Assembly: GCF_004379255.2 (NCBI RefSeq)
Contig: NC_056038.1
Span: forward strand, 25,098,061 to 25,162,060
DNA length: 64,000 nucleotides
Origin: Salvia splendens
Lineage: Eukaryota; Streptophyta; Magnoliopsida; Lamiales; Lamiaceae
Direction of reading: 5' to 3'
The notes under the pieces are model-generated. The model had not been told where the DNA came from and made no database searches. It saw only the letters and a list, made by a program, of their open reading frames with translations. Positions 24,058 through 33,924 of this stretch are shown here, one piece after another; within the stretch, counting starts at the first letter, position 1, and every line of letters starts with the position of its first letter. The position numbers and the translations under genes were made by a program.

Positions 24058-24284
24058 TGAATCAGGTGAGAGTTTGCTTGTGTTTTGACTTAACAAAGGA
24101 TGTATGAAATCTGACCACAGTGAAAAGTGTCTGAATCGTTCCTTATCAGAAAAAGAAGTAAAAAGAAATACTACATTTGTTGTTTGTATGAATCTTTCTA
24201 TTATGCATTTTTCAAATAACTGAGTTCATTCGAGGCTCCAATTCTAATTCCAAGGCCCGAATTCCACAGAACGGAACAGAACCT

Positions 24285-24605
24285 TAAGAGAATACTTGAC
24301 ACTCAAGCTCCTGACTACTTGACACTCGAAACCACTTGATGCTGGAGCCATAGTAGAGAACTGCAAGGAATTACTATGCCTTTCGATGTCCGGCCTCCTC
24401 ACTGATCGGGTTTTTGAATATATTGGAAAGCATGCTAAGAAATCGGAGATGGTGTCCATAGCTTTTGCTGGGGATAGTGACTTGACGTTTTGTCTGGATG
24501 CGATAGCCTGCGGAAACTGGAGATCAGGGACTGTCCGATCGGGGACAAAGCTCTCTCAGCGGAGACAATGCGATCCCTTTGGGAGGCTCATTGTTTTCCT
24601 TATCT
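24285..24605 (+). pseudogene. TIR1/AFB auxin-receptor gene fragment
   Basis: Reading across three frames gives [56 protein letters not shown], then [19 protein letters not shown] and MRSLWEAHC. These are consecutive leucine-rich-repeat segments of the TIR1/AFB F-box auxin receptors. Frame breaks occur near 24332 and 24510, and no F-box or upstream repeats are present. It is a short decayed copy, not a gene. No intron is visible inside it, so it may derive from one exon or a cDNA. Confidence 0.75.
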
Positions 24606-25359
24606 TATACAAACTTCAAACTACCACTCTTGAACATGTACTATTATATTGATTTTATTCTATTATTTGATACTACTCCCAAATTTCATTTCTGATTCCG
24701 ACCTGGTGAGTTGTGATGATGTAAAAATGTTCTTGATAAGTTGGGTATTTTCATCCTATTTTCAAATAGAAATAGCCATGGGTTCATTTTCGCCAATTTT
24801 TTGTAGCTTGATTAAGTATTTTATTTTTGCAGAACAAGTTAATTACTAACTGAATCCATTGAAACTATAGTAAAATTAAAAGCATTGCAATGAAATTCAT
24901 GCATTCATGTTGATACTAAACTCAAACCAAGTCGTGGATACTTTTGAGTACGATTTTGTTTAACGACCGTGGATTAAAATGCAATAAATTAGAAGTATGG
25001 CTGCTGAAATCTGTTATAACGTCAATAATTAAACAATTGAGCCTCAAAATTAAAGACCATTATTACATTCACAAAAGTAGAAGCTAAGTTTTTTTTTGTT
25101 TCAATTTCATCTCATAGTTGATTTGCAGACCAGAAAACAATAAGTGCACAAATCTAGATCCACAAAGATTGATGATTACAAGTATGAACGCAATGTTTCA
25201 AATTATAGAGGCCAATTCATTTAGTTTCTCAAAGAGCCTTTCATCGGTGATGCTACGGTGCACTATATTATATTTCGATGAAAGTTAAAACTAAAAACAA
25301 AAACAAAAAGGGCACGAAATAATGGCCTCACCATTTTGATGCTCTTTACAGGCAGACCC
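24606..25359. other. Intergenic region and 3' UTR of the MUB gene
   Basis: AT-rich with no supported reading frame. The right part (roughly 25090-25359) is probably the 3' untranslated region of the minus-strand gene that ends at 25360. Confidence 0.4.
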
Positions 25360-26229
25360 CTAAAGGATAGTGCAGGAAAAAGTGCAGGAACACGAGCCCT
25401 GTTTTTGTTTCCCAGATAGATTCTTATCTGCATTGAAATTACAAGACAATTGCTCGACTTTAGACCTTATGGTGTAACAAGTTAATCGTGATTAAGAACA
25501 CAAGCTTTGCTATGCTGATATCTATCTACTGCCATCACATTGACGATTGGGATATGATTTGCAAGTACATAACATGGGAAACTTTTAATGCCAAGTCAAG
25601 CGAAACGAACCTGTCTTTTTCTTAACAACAGCTGGCTGTACAACAACATGCATTGTAATAACTCCACCAGGATGGTCGCCTACGTGCGCTCTAGATTCAG
25701 CAACTGTTTTGCCATTCTCCAAAACCTTCCCAGCATGGATTATTTTCATATCATTTACTGACTTTGGGACTACTGATTTATCTGTTGATGAAGAAGAGAA
25801 AATCTCAGATAAAAGTAGGTCAAACAGACATAAAAGTTGTAAAATCCCATCTTATCAAACAATCGACACTGGTCTAAGCAACTACTCATATATCGCTCTC
25901 CAGAAAAAAAGGGAAATAAAATTACTGCAGAAGGAAAATACGGCATTGCTTCACATCCTAACAAAGAAACTAGAATATCATTCGACAAAACAGAATATCA
26001 TTCGAAAAAATGGAATGCTCAGAATTGATTAGGAAATAGAACCATTTATGTAGAGAAAGTAAAGTAACACAAACGAAATAATAAAGAGCAGAAAACCTTG
26101 AGGCCACTCGGAAAGAAGCCTTTGCTTAAGAGTTGCAACTGTGATGGATGACGAATAAGAACCATGACCTATATCTGTCCCATCGAAGATTCTGAACTTA
26201 AGTTCAAGTTGCTCGACCCCCTCAGCCAT
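25360..26229 (-). CDS. MUB: Membrane-anchored ubiquitin-fold protein (MUB)
   Basis: Three coding exons on the minus strand, 26229-26097, 25781-25611 and 25427-25360, join in frame to 123 residues, the usual size. The start is MAEGVEQLELKFRIFDGTDI; the ubiquitin-like fold continues through ATLKQRLLSEWPQ, MKIIHAGKVLENGKTVAE and GGVITMHVVVQP. The chain ends in CTIL, a CaaX box of the geranylgeranylation type (last residue leucine), preceded by further cysteines (SCSCTFSC) that could be palmitoylated. MUBs dock E2 ubiquitin-conjugating enzymes at the plasma membrane. All junctions are GT-AG. Two longer frames overlapping the introns are shadows. The leader seems to contain at least one intron. 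Confidence 0.9.
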
Positions 26230-27160
26230 AATACCCTCCCACTACTATATTACTAGAACTCCAATATGATAATTCTACAAGCTTATGCGTGAAAGAATTC
26301 AATTCACCGAAATTCACCTGTCCAAGGAATTCAGATAGAAGATTAATCATTCACAACTCCAAAATAAATAAAAAATAAAAAAATTGAAGCTGAAGCTTGT
26401 ACGTACTACACTCGAGATCAACGTAGATTGAAGACGACAAAACTAAACAAATTCAAGAAAAGTAAAAACACACCAGCAATTGTACATCTGATACGCCCAA
26501 TGAACCGAGTAAGCACCTCATATGATCGATCCAACAGCTACTCTTATCACGGAAACTCAAAGAGGCCCCTGCATCAAAGAGGCCAATTGTAAAATCCTCA
26601 GCACTATACTTCGTTAAAATAGTATGTTCATCCGTTGCAGCTCCCTTCACACACACATACAACTCCAATTTGAAGAATTTCATAAGGAAGGAATCATATA
26701 AACTTCAGTTGCAGAAATCTTTGGCGCAATTGTGTTCGAATCCAAACACACACAACCAGCTACCAGCAATTCGAATTGAAATTGAATCTTGATGCCCAAT
26801 TACACACTTCCTTTCTAAGGATCAAAACCCTAGTTCGCAAAATTTAATTTATTTGAGAACCAACGGAATTAACAGAAAAAAAAACCTTGATCGATGCAAT
26901 AAATTCTAATAACAAAATCACACAGAAATTCTTCCAATTAGAATGAATAAGAAGGCGTAGAAATCAATAAAACCGAAAACGAAGAGGAAAGGTAAAGTGT
27001 AGAAAAAACCTGATCAAGACCCCATTAGCGAAATATCGGCGAGTGAAGGGAGAAAAATTCCGGGAAAATGAGATTATGATACACCTCCAGAGACCCGGAA
27101 CGACCACCAAAGATTAGGAGCGATTAGAGAGAGAAAACGGTGGTGTTTATCAATTTTTTC
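26230..27160 (-). other. 5' leader and promoter region of the MUB gene
   Basis: Minus-strand sequence upstream of the MUB ATG. A GATCAG|GTTTTTTC donor-like site near 27010 and CT/GA-rich stretches near 27100-27150 suggest a leader exon of about 150 bases starting near 27160. The open frame at 26453-26683 shows no family resemblance and I do not call it. Confidence 0.4.
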
Positions 27161-27268
27161 GTTGTCAGCTTATCACTCCTTTTCTTTCTTAAAGGCCAAA
27201 ACAAAAATTCAAAATACCGTCTCCATTTCTATTTTACAATCGGTGTATTTTGCCGAAATAATTAATTA

Positions 27269-28313
27269 GATTAAAGTCTCATTTTGATCCTTAACATATA
27301 GCGATTTTTTTTATTTTAGTCCAAACCATTACCTTTTGAATTATTCGGCCCCTCATAAATAAAAAGGGTCACATTTGGTCAATTTTGGACGGTTCAATCA
27401 ATTTTTTGACGGTTTTAATTATCGGGTCACAAATCCGTCACTAACAGAAATCAAGCTCAACCCTGCCCCTTTATGCCCTTTCAAGCAGCAAGCAACGAAG
27501 AAATCCATCTCTTCGTCGCCGCCGCCGTCGTCTCTCTTCTCCCAAACCAGAATCACTCTGCCGCCGCCGGAGGCCAACCCTGCCCCATCCGGCGTCAGCG
27601 CGAGAGCATTCACGCTCGAATCGTGCTTCGATAGCGTCGTCCTCAAGCTCCGTTTTCTCCTGTCGCCGGAGGCGGAGGCTCTCCACACCTTGATCTTCCC
27701 GTCAGCGGAGCCGGTGTAGACGGAGTCGATGCAAGCCATATCGGAAGATGTTTTCCACGTTTTGAAGCTCTTATCCCATGAGATTGAGTAGAGCTCGCCG
27801 CGATCGCCGTCAACGGCTAGTCCGGAGAAGGCGTCGGCGTGCTGGATCCATAAATTCTGCTTGTGGCGGCGGATTTTGAAGTAGTTTTTGGCGGATAGGC
27901 AATTGAAATCAATTGGTGATTTTTCAATTTGGGGGAAATTGGAGCTGTCCAAACCCTAATTTTGCAATCCTGGTGCGCGGTGAAGATTTTTCCGCCGGTG
28001 AAGGGGATTGATTTGGCCCAGCCCGAGCCCGACCCGAACGGTGTTCAGCTCGTCGTTGATTTGGCGGCGACGGTGTTCAGCTCGTCGGCGGACATGCGGC
28101 CGGTGGAGGAGGCGTTGAGGGCGGCGTTAGTGACAAATTAGTGACGGATTTGTGACCCGGTAATTAAAACGTAAAAAATTTGACGGAACCGTCCAAAATG
28201 GACCAAATGTGACCCGTTTTTATTTGTGAGGGACCGAATAATTCAAAAGATAATGTGTTTGGACCAAAATCAAAAAATCGCTATATATTAAGGGCCAAAA
28301 TGAGACTTTAGTC
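27269..28313. mobile_element. Mutator-like element carrying a captured gene fragment (Pack-MULE)
   Basis: Terminal inverted repeats of about 180 bp (27269-27445 and 28127-28313) begin GATTAAAGTCTCATTTTGAT on one side and GACTAAAGTCTCATTTTGGC on the other. Perfect 9-bp target duplications AATTAATTA flank it at 27260-27268 and 28314-28322. Nine-base duplications and long terminal repeats are diagnostic of Mutator elements. The 680-bp interior is GC-rich, unlike its surroundings, and codes for pieces of a plant WD40 protein rather than a transposase, so the element depends on a helper. Confidence 0.9.
27450..28126 (-). pseudogene. Captured WD40-repeat gene fragment (JINGUBANG-like)
   Basis: On the minus strand the interior reads GGKIFTAHQDCKIRVW (27955-28010), shifts frame near 27950, and continues as YFKIRRHKQNLWIQHADAFS, YSISWDKSFKTWKTSSDMAC, VYTGSADGKIKVWRAS, TLSKHDSSVNALALTPDGAG and VILVWEKRDDG. 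These match the blade pattern of the plant JINGUBANG-type WD40 family. About 20 residues that normally stand between CIDS and VYTGSADG (one half-repeat) are missing, and the copy ends inside the right-hand repeats at GHKGAG where the terminal repeat begins. No introns are visible. It is not a functional gene, though 177 codons remain open. Confidence 0.8.
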
Positions 28314-28512
28314 AATTAATTATACACAACTTATTAGGAGTAATTATATAGTAGTAGTAGCTGCTATTTACAGGGGAAGTAAGAAAAGATTGAAACTAGA
28401 TTAACTTTGGAAAATACCCCTTAGCCCAAAAAAAAATAGACCAATTTTACTATTTTGGATCGTTCACAAAATTAGACTAATTTCTAAATATGAAAATTTT
28501 TAAACATTTAAA

Positions 28513-28756
28513 TACTATTCTCTCCATCTCTGAAAGTTTGTCCAATTTTCTATTTCCGTTCGTCCCACAAAATTTGTCTTATTTCACTTTTTAAACCACA
28601 TATTCCACTAACTAATTTCTATTCACATTTTATTAAAAAACTAATATATAAAAGTAGGACTCACATTCCACTAACTTTTTCGACTCACTTTTAATTATAT
28701 TTCTTAAAACCCGTGCCGGGTCAAAATTGGACAGTATTTGGGGGACAGAGGGAGTA
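28513..28756. mobile_element. Stowaway/mariner-like MITE
   Basis: The ends TACTATTCTCTCCATCTCTG and GGGGGACAGAGGGAGTA pair imperfectly, and TTTGTCCAATTTT on the left mirrors AAAATTGGACAGT on the right. Non-coding, 244 bp, in AT-rich DNA. Confidence 0.75.
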
Positions 28757-28982
28757 ATAATAATATAGAAAATATAGTCTATTAACACAACAACTCTCTT
28801 ACTTTTTTTCACATCTATTTTACTTTAATAATTATACATTAAAATTATTGTCCCATCTATTTTACTTTATTAATTATATATTAAAATTCTTATGACAAAA
28901 CTGCGTCTATTTTTTATTGAGTGAGATGCATTTGGACATGCGTTCATGACATTGGCCATTTGGCAGACGTAGCTAGAGTGAT

Positions 28983-29583
28983 TGTTGGGTTGCGTTGCCG
29001 CTGATCTCACACACGTAATCGAGAAAATAAAGCACGCAAACGATATAACGTGGTTCGGTGATAAACCACCTACGTCCACGGAGAAGATGACCGGAATCTT
29101 ATTGATGAACTCTTTACAATTACAATGAACTCACACTCACACTCTACCGCTCACAACCGCTCGCTATCTTGAGAATTAATCTCTCTGGGTGTGTGTGTAT
29201 ATGGTGTAATTCTGCTACTTCACTACTGAGCTCTATCGAGCTATTTATACAAGATGCAATCAAGAAATAAAATCCAACTAACTCTATTTCCCAAAGTTAG
29301 TTATAACCGCTACTCGGCTCAAAACCGAACTCTTCCTTCTCGGCTAGTTCCAGCTCAAAGCCGAGCTTCCTTCTTCTGCCTTCTTCTTCTCGGCTAGTTC
29401 CAGGCTAGTTCCAGCTCGGTAAGCCGAGCTTACCGAACTCCTTTCACCGAACTCCTTTCTAGCCGAACTCCTTTCTAGCCGAGCTAGCTCAAAGCCGAGC
29501 TTCATTTCTTGATCTCTTCTTTGAGCTGCAGCTCGGCTCCACCACTCGATCAAATCAGTAGTTTGCATGGACACACTTTCACA
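28983..29583 (-). repeat. Copia 3' LTR
   Basis: 601 bp, starting TGTTGGGTTGC in + orientation. It has two copies of the 16-bp unit around CGAACTCCTTTCTAGC (about 29454-29485), where the other LTR has three. Confidence 0.95.
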
Positions 29584-29649
29584 AATCTCCACCTGTCCTT
29601 GCAAAACTCCATCAATATCTAGATTCCCTTCTCAATCCTGTTCCATACT

Positions 29650-32160
29650 TCAACATTCCACAATTTCCACCAACTTCAAGCAATGCTTGAACTTCAAAGT
29701 TGGTAGTGACTTGGTTAACATGTCTGAGGCATTTTCTTCAGTGGGAACCTTCACCACATTGATCTTCCCACTCTGAATTTCGTCTCTGATGAAGTGCCTC
29801 CTTACATCGATATGTTTAGATCTCTCATGGAACATTTGGTGCTTGGCTAAGCATATGGCTGAATTGCTGTCACAATTAATCATTACTGCTCCCAGCTCTA
29901 TCCCCAGATCTTGTAAGATTCCTTGTAGCCATTTTCCCTCCTTTGCGGCCTCTGTTAGTGCAATATATTCTGCCTCAGTTGTGGACAATGCGACCACCGG
30001 TTGTAGATTCGACTTCCAACTAATGGCTGTACCAAACAAAGTGAATATGTAGCCGCTTTGGGACTTCCTATTATCCAAGTTGGCCGCATAATCAGAATCA
30101 CAGTAGCCTACAAGAATCTCATCTTTTTCAGACCATGCTTTTCCACCAAATCTCAAACCAATCATAACAGATCCTCCCAAATATTTCAAGATCCATTTCA
30201 GAGCCATCCAGTGTTCTCTACCCGGATCAGCCATGTACCTGCTAGCCACGCTTATAGCATGAGCCACATCCGGCCTTGTACATATCATCAAGTACATTAT
30301 GCTTTCAACTTCCCCAACTTCAACCTTCTTCTTAAATAGCCACTTGCAACTTATGAGTTTCTGAGTCCCTGGGTCATTCACCAAAATCCAAGTCCCATTT
30401 CTCAACAAGGACTCTATTTCTTCTTCCATGGCTCTGATCCACTTCTGACTTTCCTTGCATTTTATGGCTTCTTCATAGGTTGAAGGCTCTGAGAACATGA
30501 GCACCTCTGCTACACAAAGAGCAAAGAAGCTCATATCATAATCTGAAAACCTGCTGGGCAAGCCTGCATTCCTTCTTGGATTTCTTCTGTTTCCTTGATT
30601 TGATGGATCTCCACCTCTTGTGTTTTCATCTGACTGAGAACTGGAAGCTCCACCTTCTTCTTGGTGTTCAGAGATTCCAACATCCTCATCAACATCAGAC
30701 CAAGCAGATTTCTCATCAAACTCAAACTCTTGTATGCTAGAGCTACTGTCACCACCAGGGGGTGCTCTACTTTTCTTGAATGACAGTTCTCCTTCATCGA
30801 ACACTACATCTCTACTCACAATGATATTCTGACCCCCTTCATCCATATTCCATAACCTATACCCCTTCACTCCATCTTGGTATCCCAACATCACACATTT
30901 TCTTGCTCTTGGTTCCAACTTATTCTGCTTGATATGTGCATAAGCCGCACACCCAAAAATCTTCAAGCCTGAGTAGTCTCCCAAAGTTCCATACCATCTC
31001 TGATCAGGAGTCTCATTAGAAATTGATGAAGAGGGGCATTTGTTAATCAGATCAGCTGCAGTAGAAACAGCCTCTGCCCAAAATTTCTTTGGCATTCCAG
31101 AGTAGAACAACATGCATCTCACTCTTTCTAGCAACGTCCTGTTCATCCTCTCTGCCAGCCCGTTCTGTTGAGGGTTCCTTGGCACGGTCCTATGCCTTCT
31201 TATCCCTTTCATTTTACAGAAGCTATCAAACTCAGTAGATAAGAACTCCATCCCATTATCAGTTCTTAAGTACTTCAGCACTGACCCTTTCTCATTTTCA
31301 TATCTAGTATGCCATTCTCTAAATCTCTCAAATGCTTGAGACTTCTCTTTGAGGATGTAAACCCATACCTTTCTTGAATAGTCATCTATAATAGATATGA
31401 AATACTTACCTCCACCTATGGATTCTGCTGGAGAAGGCCCCCATAAGTCACTGTGAGCATATACAAAGGGAGTTGTTGTAGTGTGCTTTCCACCAGAGAA
31501 TGGTAGCCTTTTTGCCTTTCCAAGAATACAAGACTCACATTTGTTGAGCCTCTCTGATGTCCCCAGCCTCATTACACCCAGCTTAGCAAGCTCCTTGATG
31601 CCTTTTTCCCCCACATGCCCAAGTCTAGCATGCCACAGATCCAGGCTCTCTGACTGAGTAACATTTGCTGCATTGATCACGGTTTCACCCACCAAGTAAT
31701 ACAGGCTATTCTTTCTTTTGGCCTCCATGACTATTCTGGGACCCTTTGTCACCCTGAGCACTCCGTTACTGGACTCAAACCTGTAGCCCTTGGACTCCAG
31801 CAGCCCTAAAGAAATCAAGTTTCTCTTGATCTGAGGTATGAACCTCACTTCTGTGAGAGTTTTTACACTACCATCACTCACCTTCAGCTTGATTTCTCCA
31901 ATCCCTCTAACATCACATGTCTGATGATTCCCCAACATTACTGATCCTGTGTGTGCTGTCAACTTTTGAAACCAGGATCTGTGGGAGCATATATGAAAGG
32001 AGCAACCCGAGTCCATGATCCAACATTCTTCAATTCTTGCCCCTGAGAGTATATTCAAGGCCTCATTGGCCTCCACTTCCTGAGCAAGATCTGCAGTATT
32101 TGAACCTGCATTGATCGCTTGTTCTTGTTTCCTTTTCCAAGCAAAACATGCCTTCTTCAA
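29650..32160 (-). CDS. Copia pol with protease, integrase and RNase H but no reverse transcriptase core
   Basis: 836 open codons. Order: end of the CCHC knuckle, protease (IMDSGCSFHIC), pre-integrase zinc region (LWHARLGHVGEKGIKELA with CESCILGKAKRLPF), integrase core (DDYSRKVWVYILKEK, RTDNGMEF, PQQNGLAERMNRTL), then the first part of the reverse-transcriptase domain (GTWILVNDPG, LISCKWLFKKK). At KKKVE the frame jumps directly to VESIMYLMICTRPDVAHA, the end of the polymerase, and on into RNase H (GYCDSDYAANLDNRKSQSGY, LSTTEAEYIALTE). By comparison with the second copia copy, about 260 residues with the YVDDM active site are gone, without breaking the frame. The product cannot copy RNA. Confidence 0.9.
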   Translation of the reverse strand: MKKACFAWKRKQEQAINAGSNTADLAQEVEANEALNILSGARIEECWIMDSGCSFHICSHRSWFQKLTAHTGSVMLGNHQTCDVRGIGEIKLKVSDGSVKTLTEVRFIPQIKRNLISLGLLESKGYRFESSNGVLRVTKGPRIVMEAKRKNSLYYLVGETVINAANVTQSESLDLWHARLGHVGEKGIKELAKLGVMRLGTSERLNKCESCILGKAKRLPFSGGKHTTTTPFVYAHSDLWGPSPAESIGGGKYFISIIDDYSRKVWVYILKEKSQAFERFREWHTRYENEKGSVLKYLRTDNGMEFLSTEFDSFCKMKGIRRHRTVPRNPQQNGLAERMNRTLLERVRCMLFYSGMPKKFWAEAVSTAADLINKCPSSSISNETPDQRWYGTLGDYSGLKIFGCAAYAHIKQNKLEPRARKCVMLGYQDGVKGYRLWNMDEGGQNIIVSRDVVFDEGELSFKKSRAPPGGDSSSSIQEFEFDEKSAWSDVDEDVGISEHQEEGGASSSQSDENTRGGDPSNQGNRRNPRRNAGLPSRFSDYDMSFFALCVAEVLMFSEPSTYEEAIKCKESQKWIRAMEEEIESLLRNGTWILVNDPGTQKLISCKWLFKKKVEVGEVESIMYLMICTRPDVAHAISVASRYMADPGREHWMALKWILKYLGGSVMIGLRFGGKAWSEKDEILVGYCDSDYAANLDNRKSQSGYIFTLFGTAISWKSNLQPVVALSTTEAEYIALTEAAKEGKWLQGILQDLGIELGAVMINCDSNSAICLAKHQMFHERSKHIDVRRHFIRDEIQSGKINVVKVPTEENASDMLTKSLPTLKFKHCLKLVEIVEC

Positions 32161-32900
32161 GTGACCCGGCTTTCTGCAATAGTAGCAGCTTCTAGTCTCC
32201 CTCTCTCCCTCAGCCTTATCTTTGTTTTGTTTCTTCTTGTTGAAACTTTCTTGTTCTGACCCTTCTTCAAGAAAAGACTCTCAGCCACTGGATCATTTTG
32301 TCTAGTAGAAGTGGAATAATCATTCTTATGCGATTCCTTCATTTTCAGAGCTGAATGAATTTCTTCATATGTAACCTTGGACTCTCTTCCAAGTAACACC
32401 GCATCCTTGAAGTGTTCAAAACTCTTAGGAAGCGAATTCAGCAGCATCAAGGCTTTATCTTCATCCTTGATCATTTCATCGATATTTTCCAAATCATCTA
32501 CACACTTACCAAATTCTTCAAGTTGCTCTGTAATTCCTCTCGCATCTGAGAATCTGAATGCAAGGAGCTTCTGCTTCAGGTGTAAACGATTTGTAATGGA
32601 CTTGGTCATGTACAATGACTCAAGTTTTGTCCATACTCCCGCAGCTGTCTCCTCTTTGGAGACTTCCCTCAGAACCCTATCTGACAAATTCAAGATTAGG
32701 GTGCTGTAGGCTCTATACTGCATATCCTGAAGCTTTCCTTTCTCTTTTTCATCGACCTCCGCTTCTTTCTCGGCATCGACTTCATTCTTCAAGATATTCC
32801 ATAGGCCCTGCTGCATCAAGATGGCCTTTATCTTCAACCTCCACAGCCCAAAGTCATTTTTCCCGGTGAACTTCTCCACCTCAAACTTAGCTGTAGACAT
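32157..32900 (-). CDS. Copia gag
   Basis: Starts at 32900 (MSTAKFEVEKFTGKNDFGLW), the standard beginning of copia gag, followed by the gag polypeptide domain (LHLKQKLLAFRF, FGKCVDDLENIDE, ALMLLNSLPKSFEHFKDA). After about residue 215 the frame becomes unlike gag; one base appears to be missing near 32255, so the CCHC knuckle (CYYCRKPGHLKKAC, about 32150-32195) is read only in the neighbouring frame. In most members gag and pol are one frame, so this is probably a damaging shift or a sequence error. Confidence 0.85.
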   Translation of the reverse strand: MSTAKFEVEKFTGKNDFGLWRLKIKAILMQQGLWNILKNEVDAEKEAEVDEKEKGKLQDMQYRAYSTLILNLSDRVLREVSKEETAAGVWTKLESLYMTKSITNRLHLKQKLLAFRFSDARGITEQLEEFGKCVDDLENIDEMIKDEDKALMLLNSLPKSFEHFKDAVLLGRESKVTYEEIHSALKMKESHKNDYSTSTRQNDPVAESLFLKKGQNKKVSTRRNKTKIRLRERGRLEAATIAESRVT

Positions 32901-32997
32901 TTCTCAAACAGACGGTGGGCAATCGCTAAGATCAGCTCAAGTACCGGAATTCTTGGACCCTAACTATCCCAGAAAGCAATCAAGAACTCCTTTGGGA

Positions 32998-33019
32998 AAT
33001 TCCCACAGACGGCGCCACC
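32998..33019 (-). promoter_or_regulatory. Copia primer binding site
   Basis: Directly after the 5' LTR the minus strand reads GGTGGCGCCGTCTGTGGGAA. This is not the methionine-tRNA type common in copia elements. The other copia copy in this window has a related sequence after its LTR (43853 onward). Confidence 0.7.
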
Positions 33020-33636
33020 TGTTGGGTTGCGTTGCCGCTGATCTCACACACGTAATCGAGAAAATAAAGCACGCAAACGATATAACGTGGTTCGGTGATA
33101 AACCACCTACGTCCACGGAGAAGATGACCGGAATCTTATTGATGAACTCTTTACAATTACAATGAACTCACACTCACACTCTACCGCTCACAACCGCTCG
33201 CTATCTTGAGAATTAATCTCTCTGGGTGTGTGTGTATATGGTGTAATTCTGCTACTTCACTACTGAGCTCTATCGAGCTATTTATACAAGATGCAATCAA
33301 GAAATAAAATCCAACTAACTCTATTTCCCAAAGTTAGTTATAACCGCTACTCGGCTCAAAACCGAACTCTTCCTTCTCGGCTAGTTCCAGCTCAAAGCCG
33401 AGCTTCCTTCTTCTGCCTTCTTCTTCTCGGCTAGTTCCAGGCTAGTTCCAGCTCGGTAAGTCGAGCTTACCGAACTCCTTTCACCGAACTCCTTTCTAGC
33501 CGAACTCCTTTCTAGCCGAACTCCTTTCTAGCCGAGCTAGCTCAAAGCCGAGCTTCATTTCTTGATCTCTTCTTTGAGCTGCAGCTCGGCTCCACCACTC
33601 GATCAAATCAGTAGTTTGCATGGACACACTTTCACA
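33020..33636 (-). repeat. Copia 5' LTR
   Basis: 617 bp with three copies of the 16-bp unit, giving exactly the length difference to the other LTR. A minus-strand TATAAATA at 33279-33286 is the likely promoter of the element. Confidence 0.95.
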
Positions 33637-33924
33637 GTGATGTTTATGTTGCTGGTCGTTCAGAGAGACGCACCTAGACAATCCAATGCAGGAAGTGTGC
33701 CATGCTTTATTGCGGTATGTTATTGTGATCCAAATTTGGACGGAAAAAGAGCCCAACAAACAGGCCATCCAAAAATCAATTACTAAGGCGGATGCCCTAA
33801 GAACTGAATCCATAATGCATGTCGCACAACATGCGTCATGTATCACATCGTTGCAAATAAATGTGGAATTTGATGTCTACGTCATCTAATTGTCATTTCC
33901 TCTAAACGACGTTGTTTATATTTA
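33637..33924. other. Short unique region between two elements
   Basis: Starts with the target duplication GTGAT of the copia element. Together with 28900-28982 it is the split original target. Weak coding potential in both directions, no family recognised. Confidence 0.35.

Larger units (their letters stand above)
28983..33636 (-). mobile_element. Young Ty1/copia retrotransposon lacking reverse transcriptase
   Basis: Two LTRs (28983-29583 and 33020-33636) begin TGTTGGG and end TTTCACA, with identical 5-bp target duplications GTGAT on both sides (28978-28982 and 33637-33641). The LTRs differ by about one substitution plus one 16-bp repeat unit, so the insertion is recent. On the minus strand gag, protease, integrase and RNase H are present, but most of the reverse transcriptase is deleted in frame. 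A purine-rich stretch next to the 3' LTR (AGGTGGAGAT on the minus strand) serves as the purine tract. Confidence 0.95.

Noticed and set aside
26453..26683. 76-codon minus-strand frame upstream of MUB
   Set aside because: Lies in the probable leader or leader intron and has no recognisable domain; an upstream frame cannot be excluded.
33496..33846. 116-codon minus-strand frame across the copia LTR border
   Set aside because: Half of it is LTR; the rest has no recognisable family.
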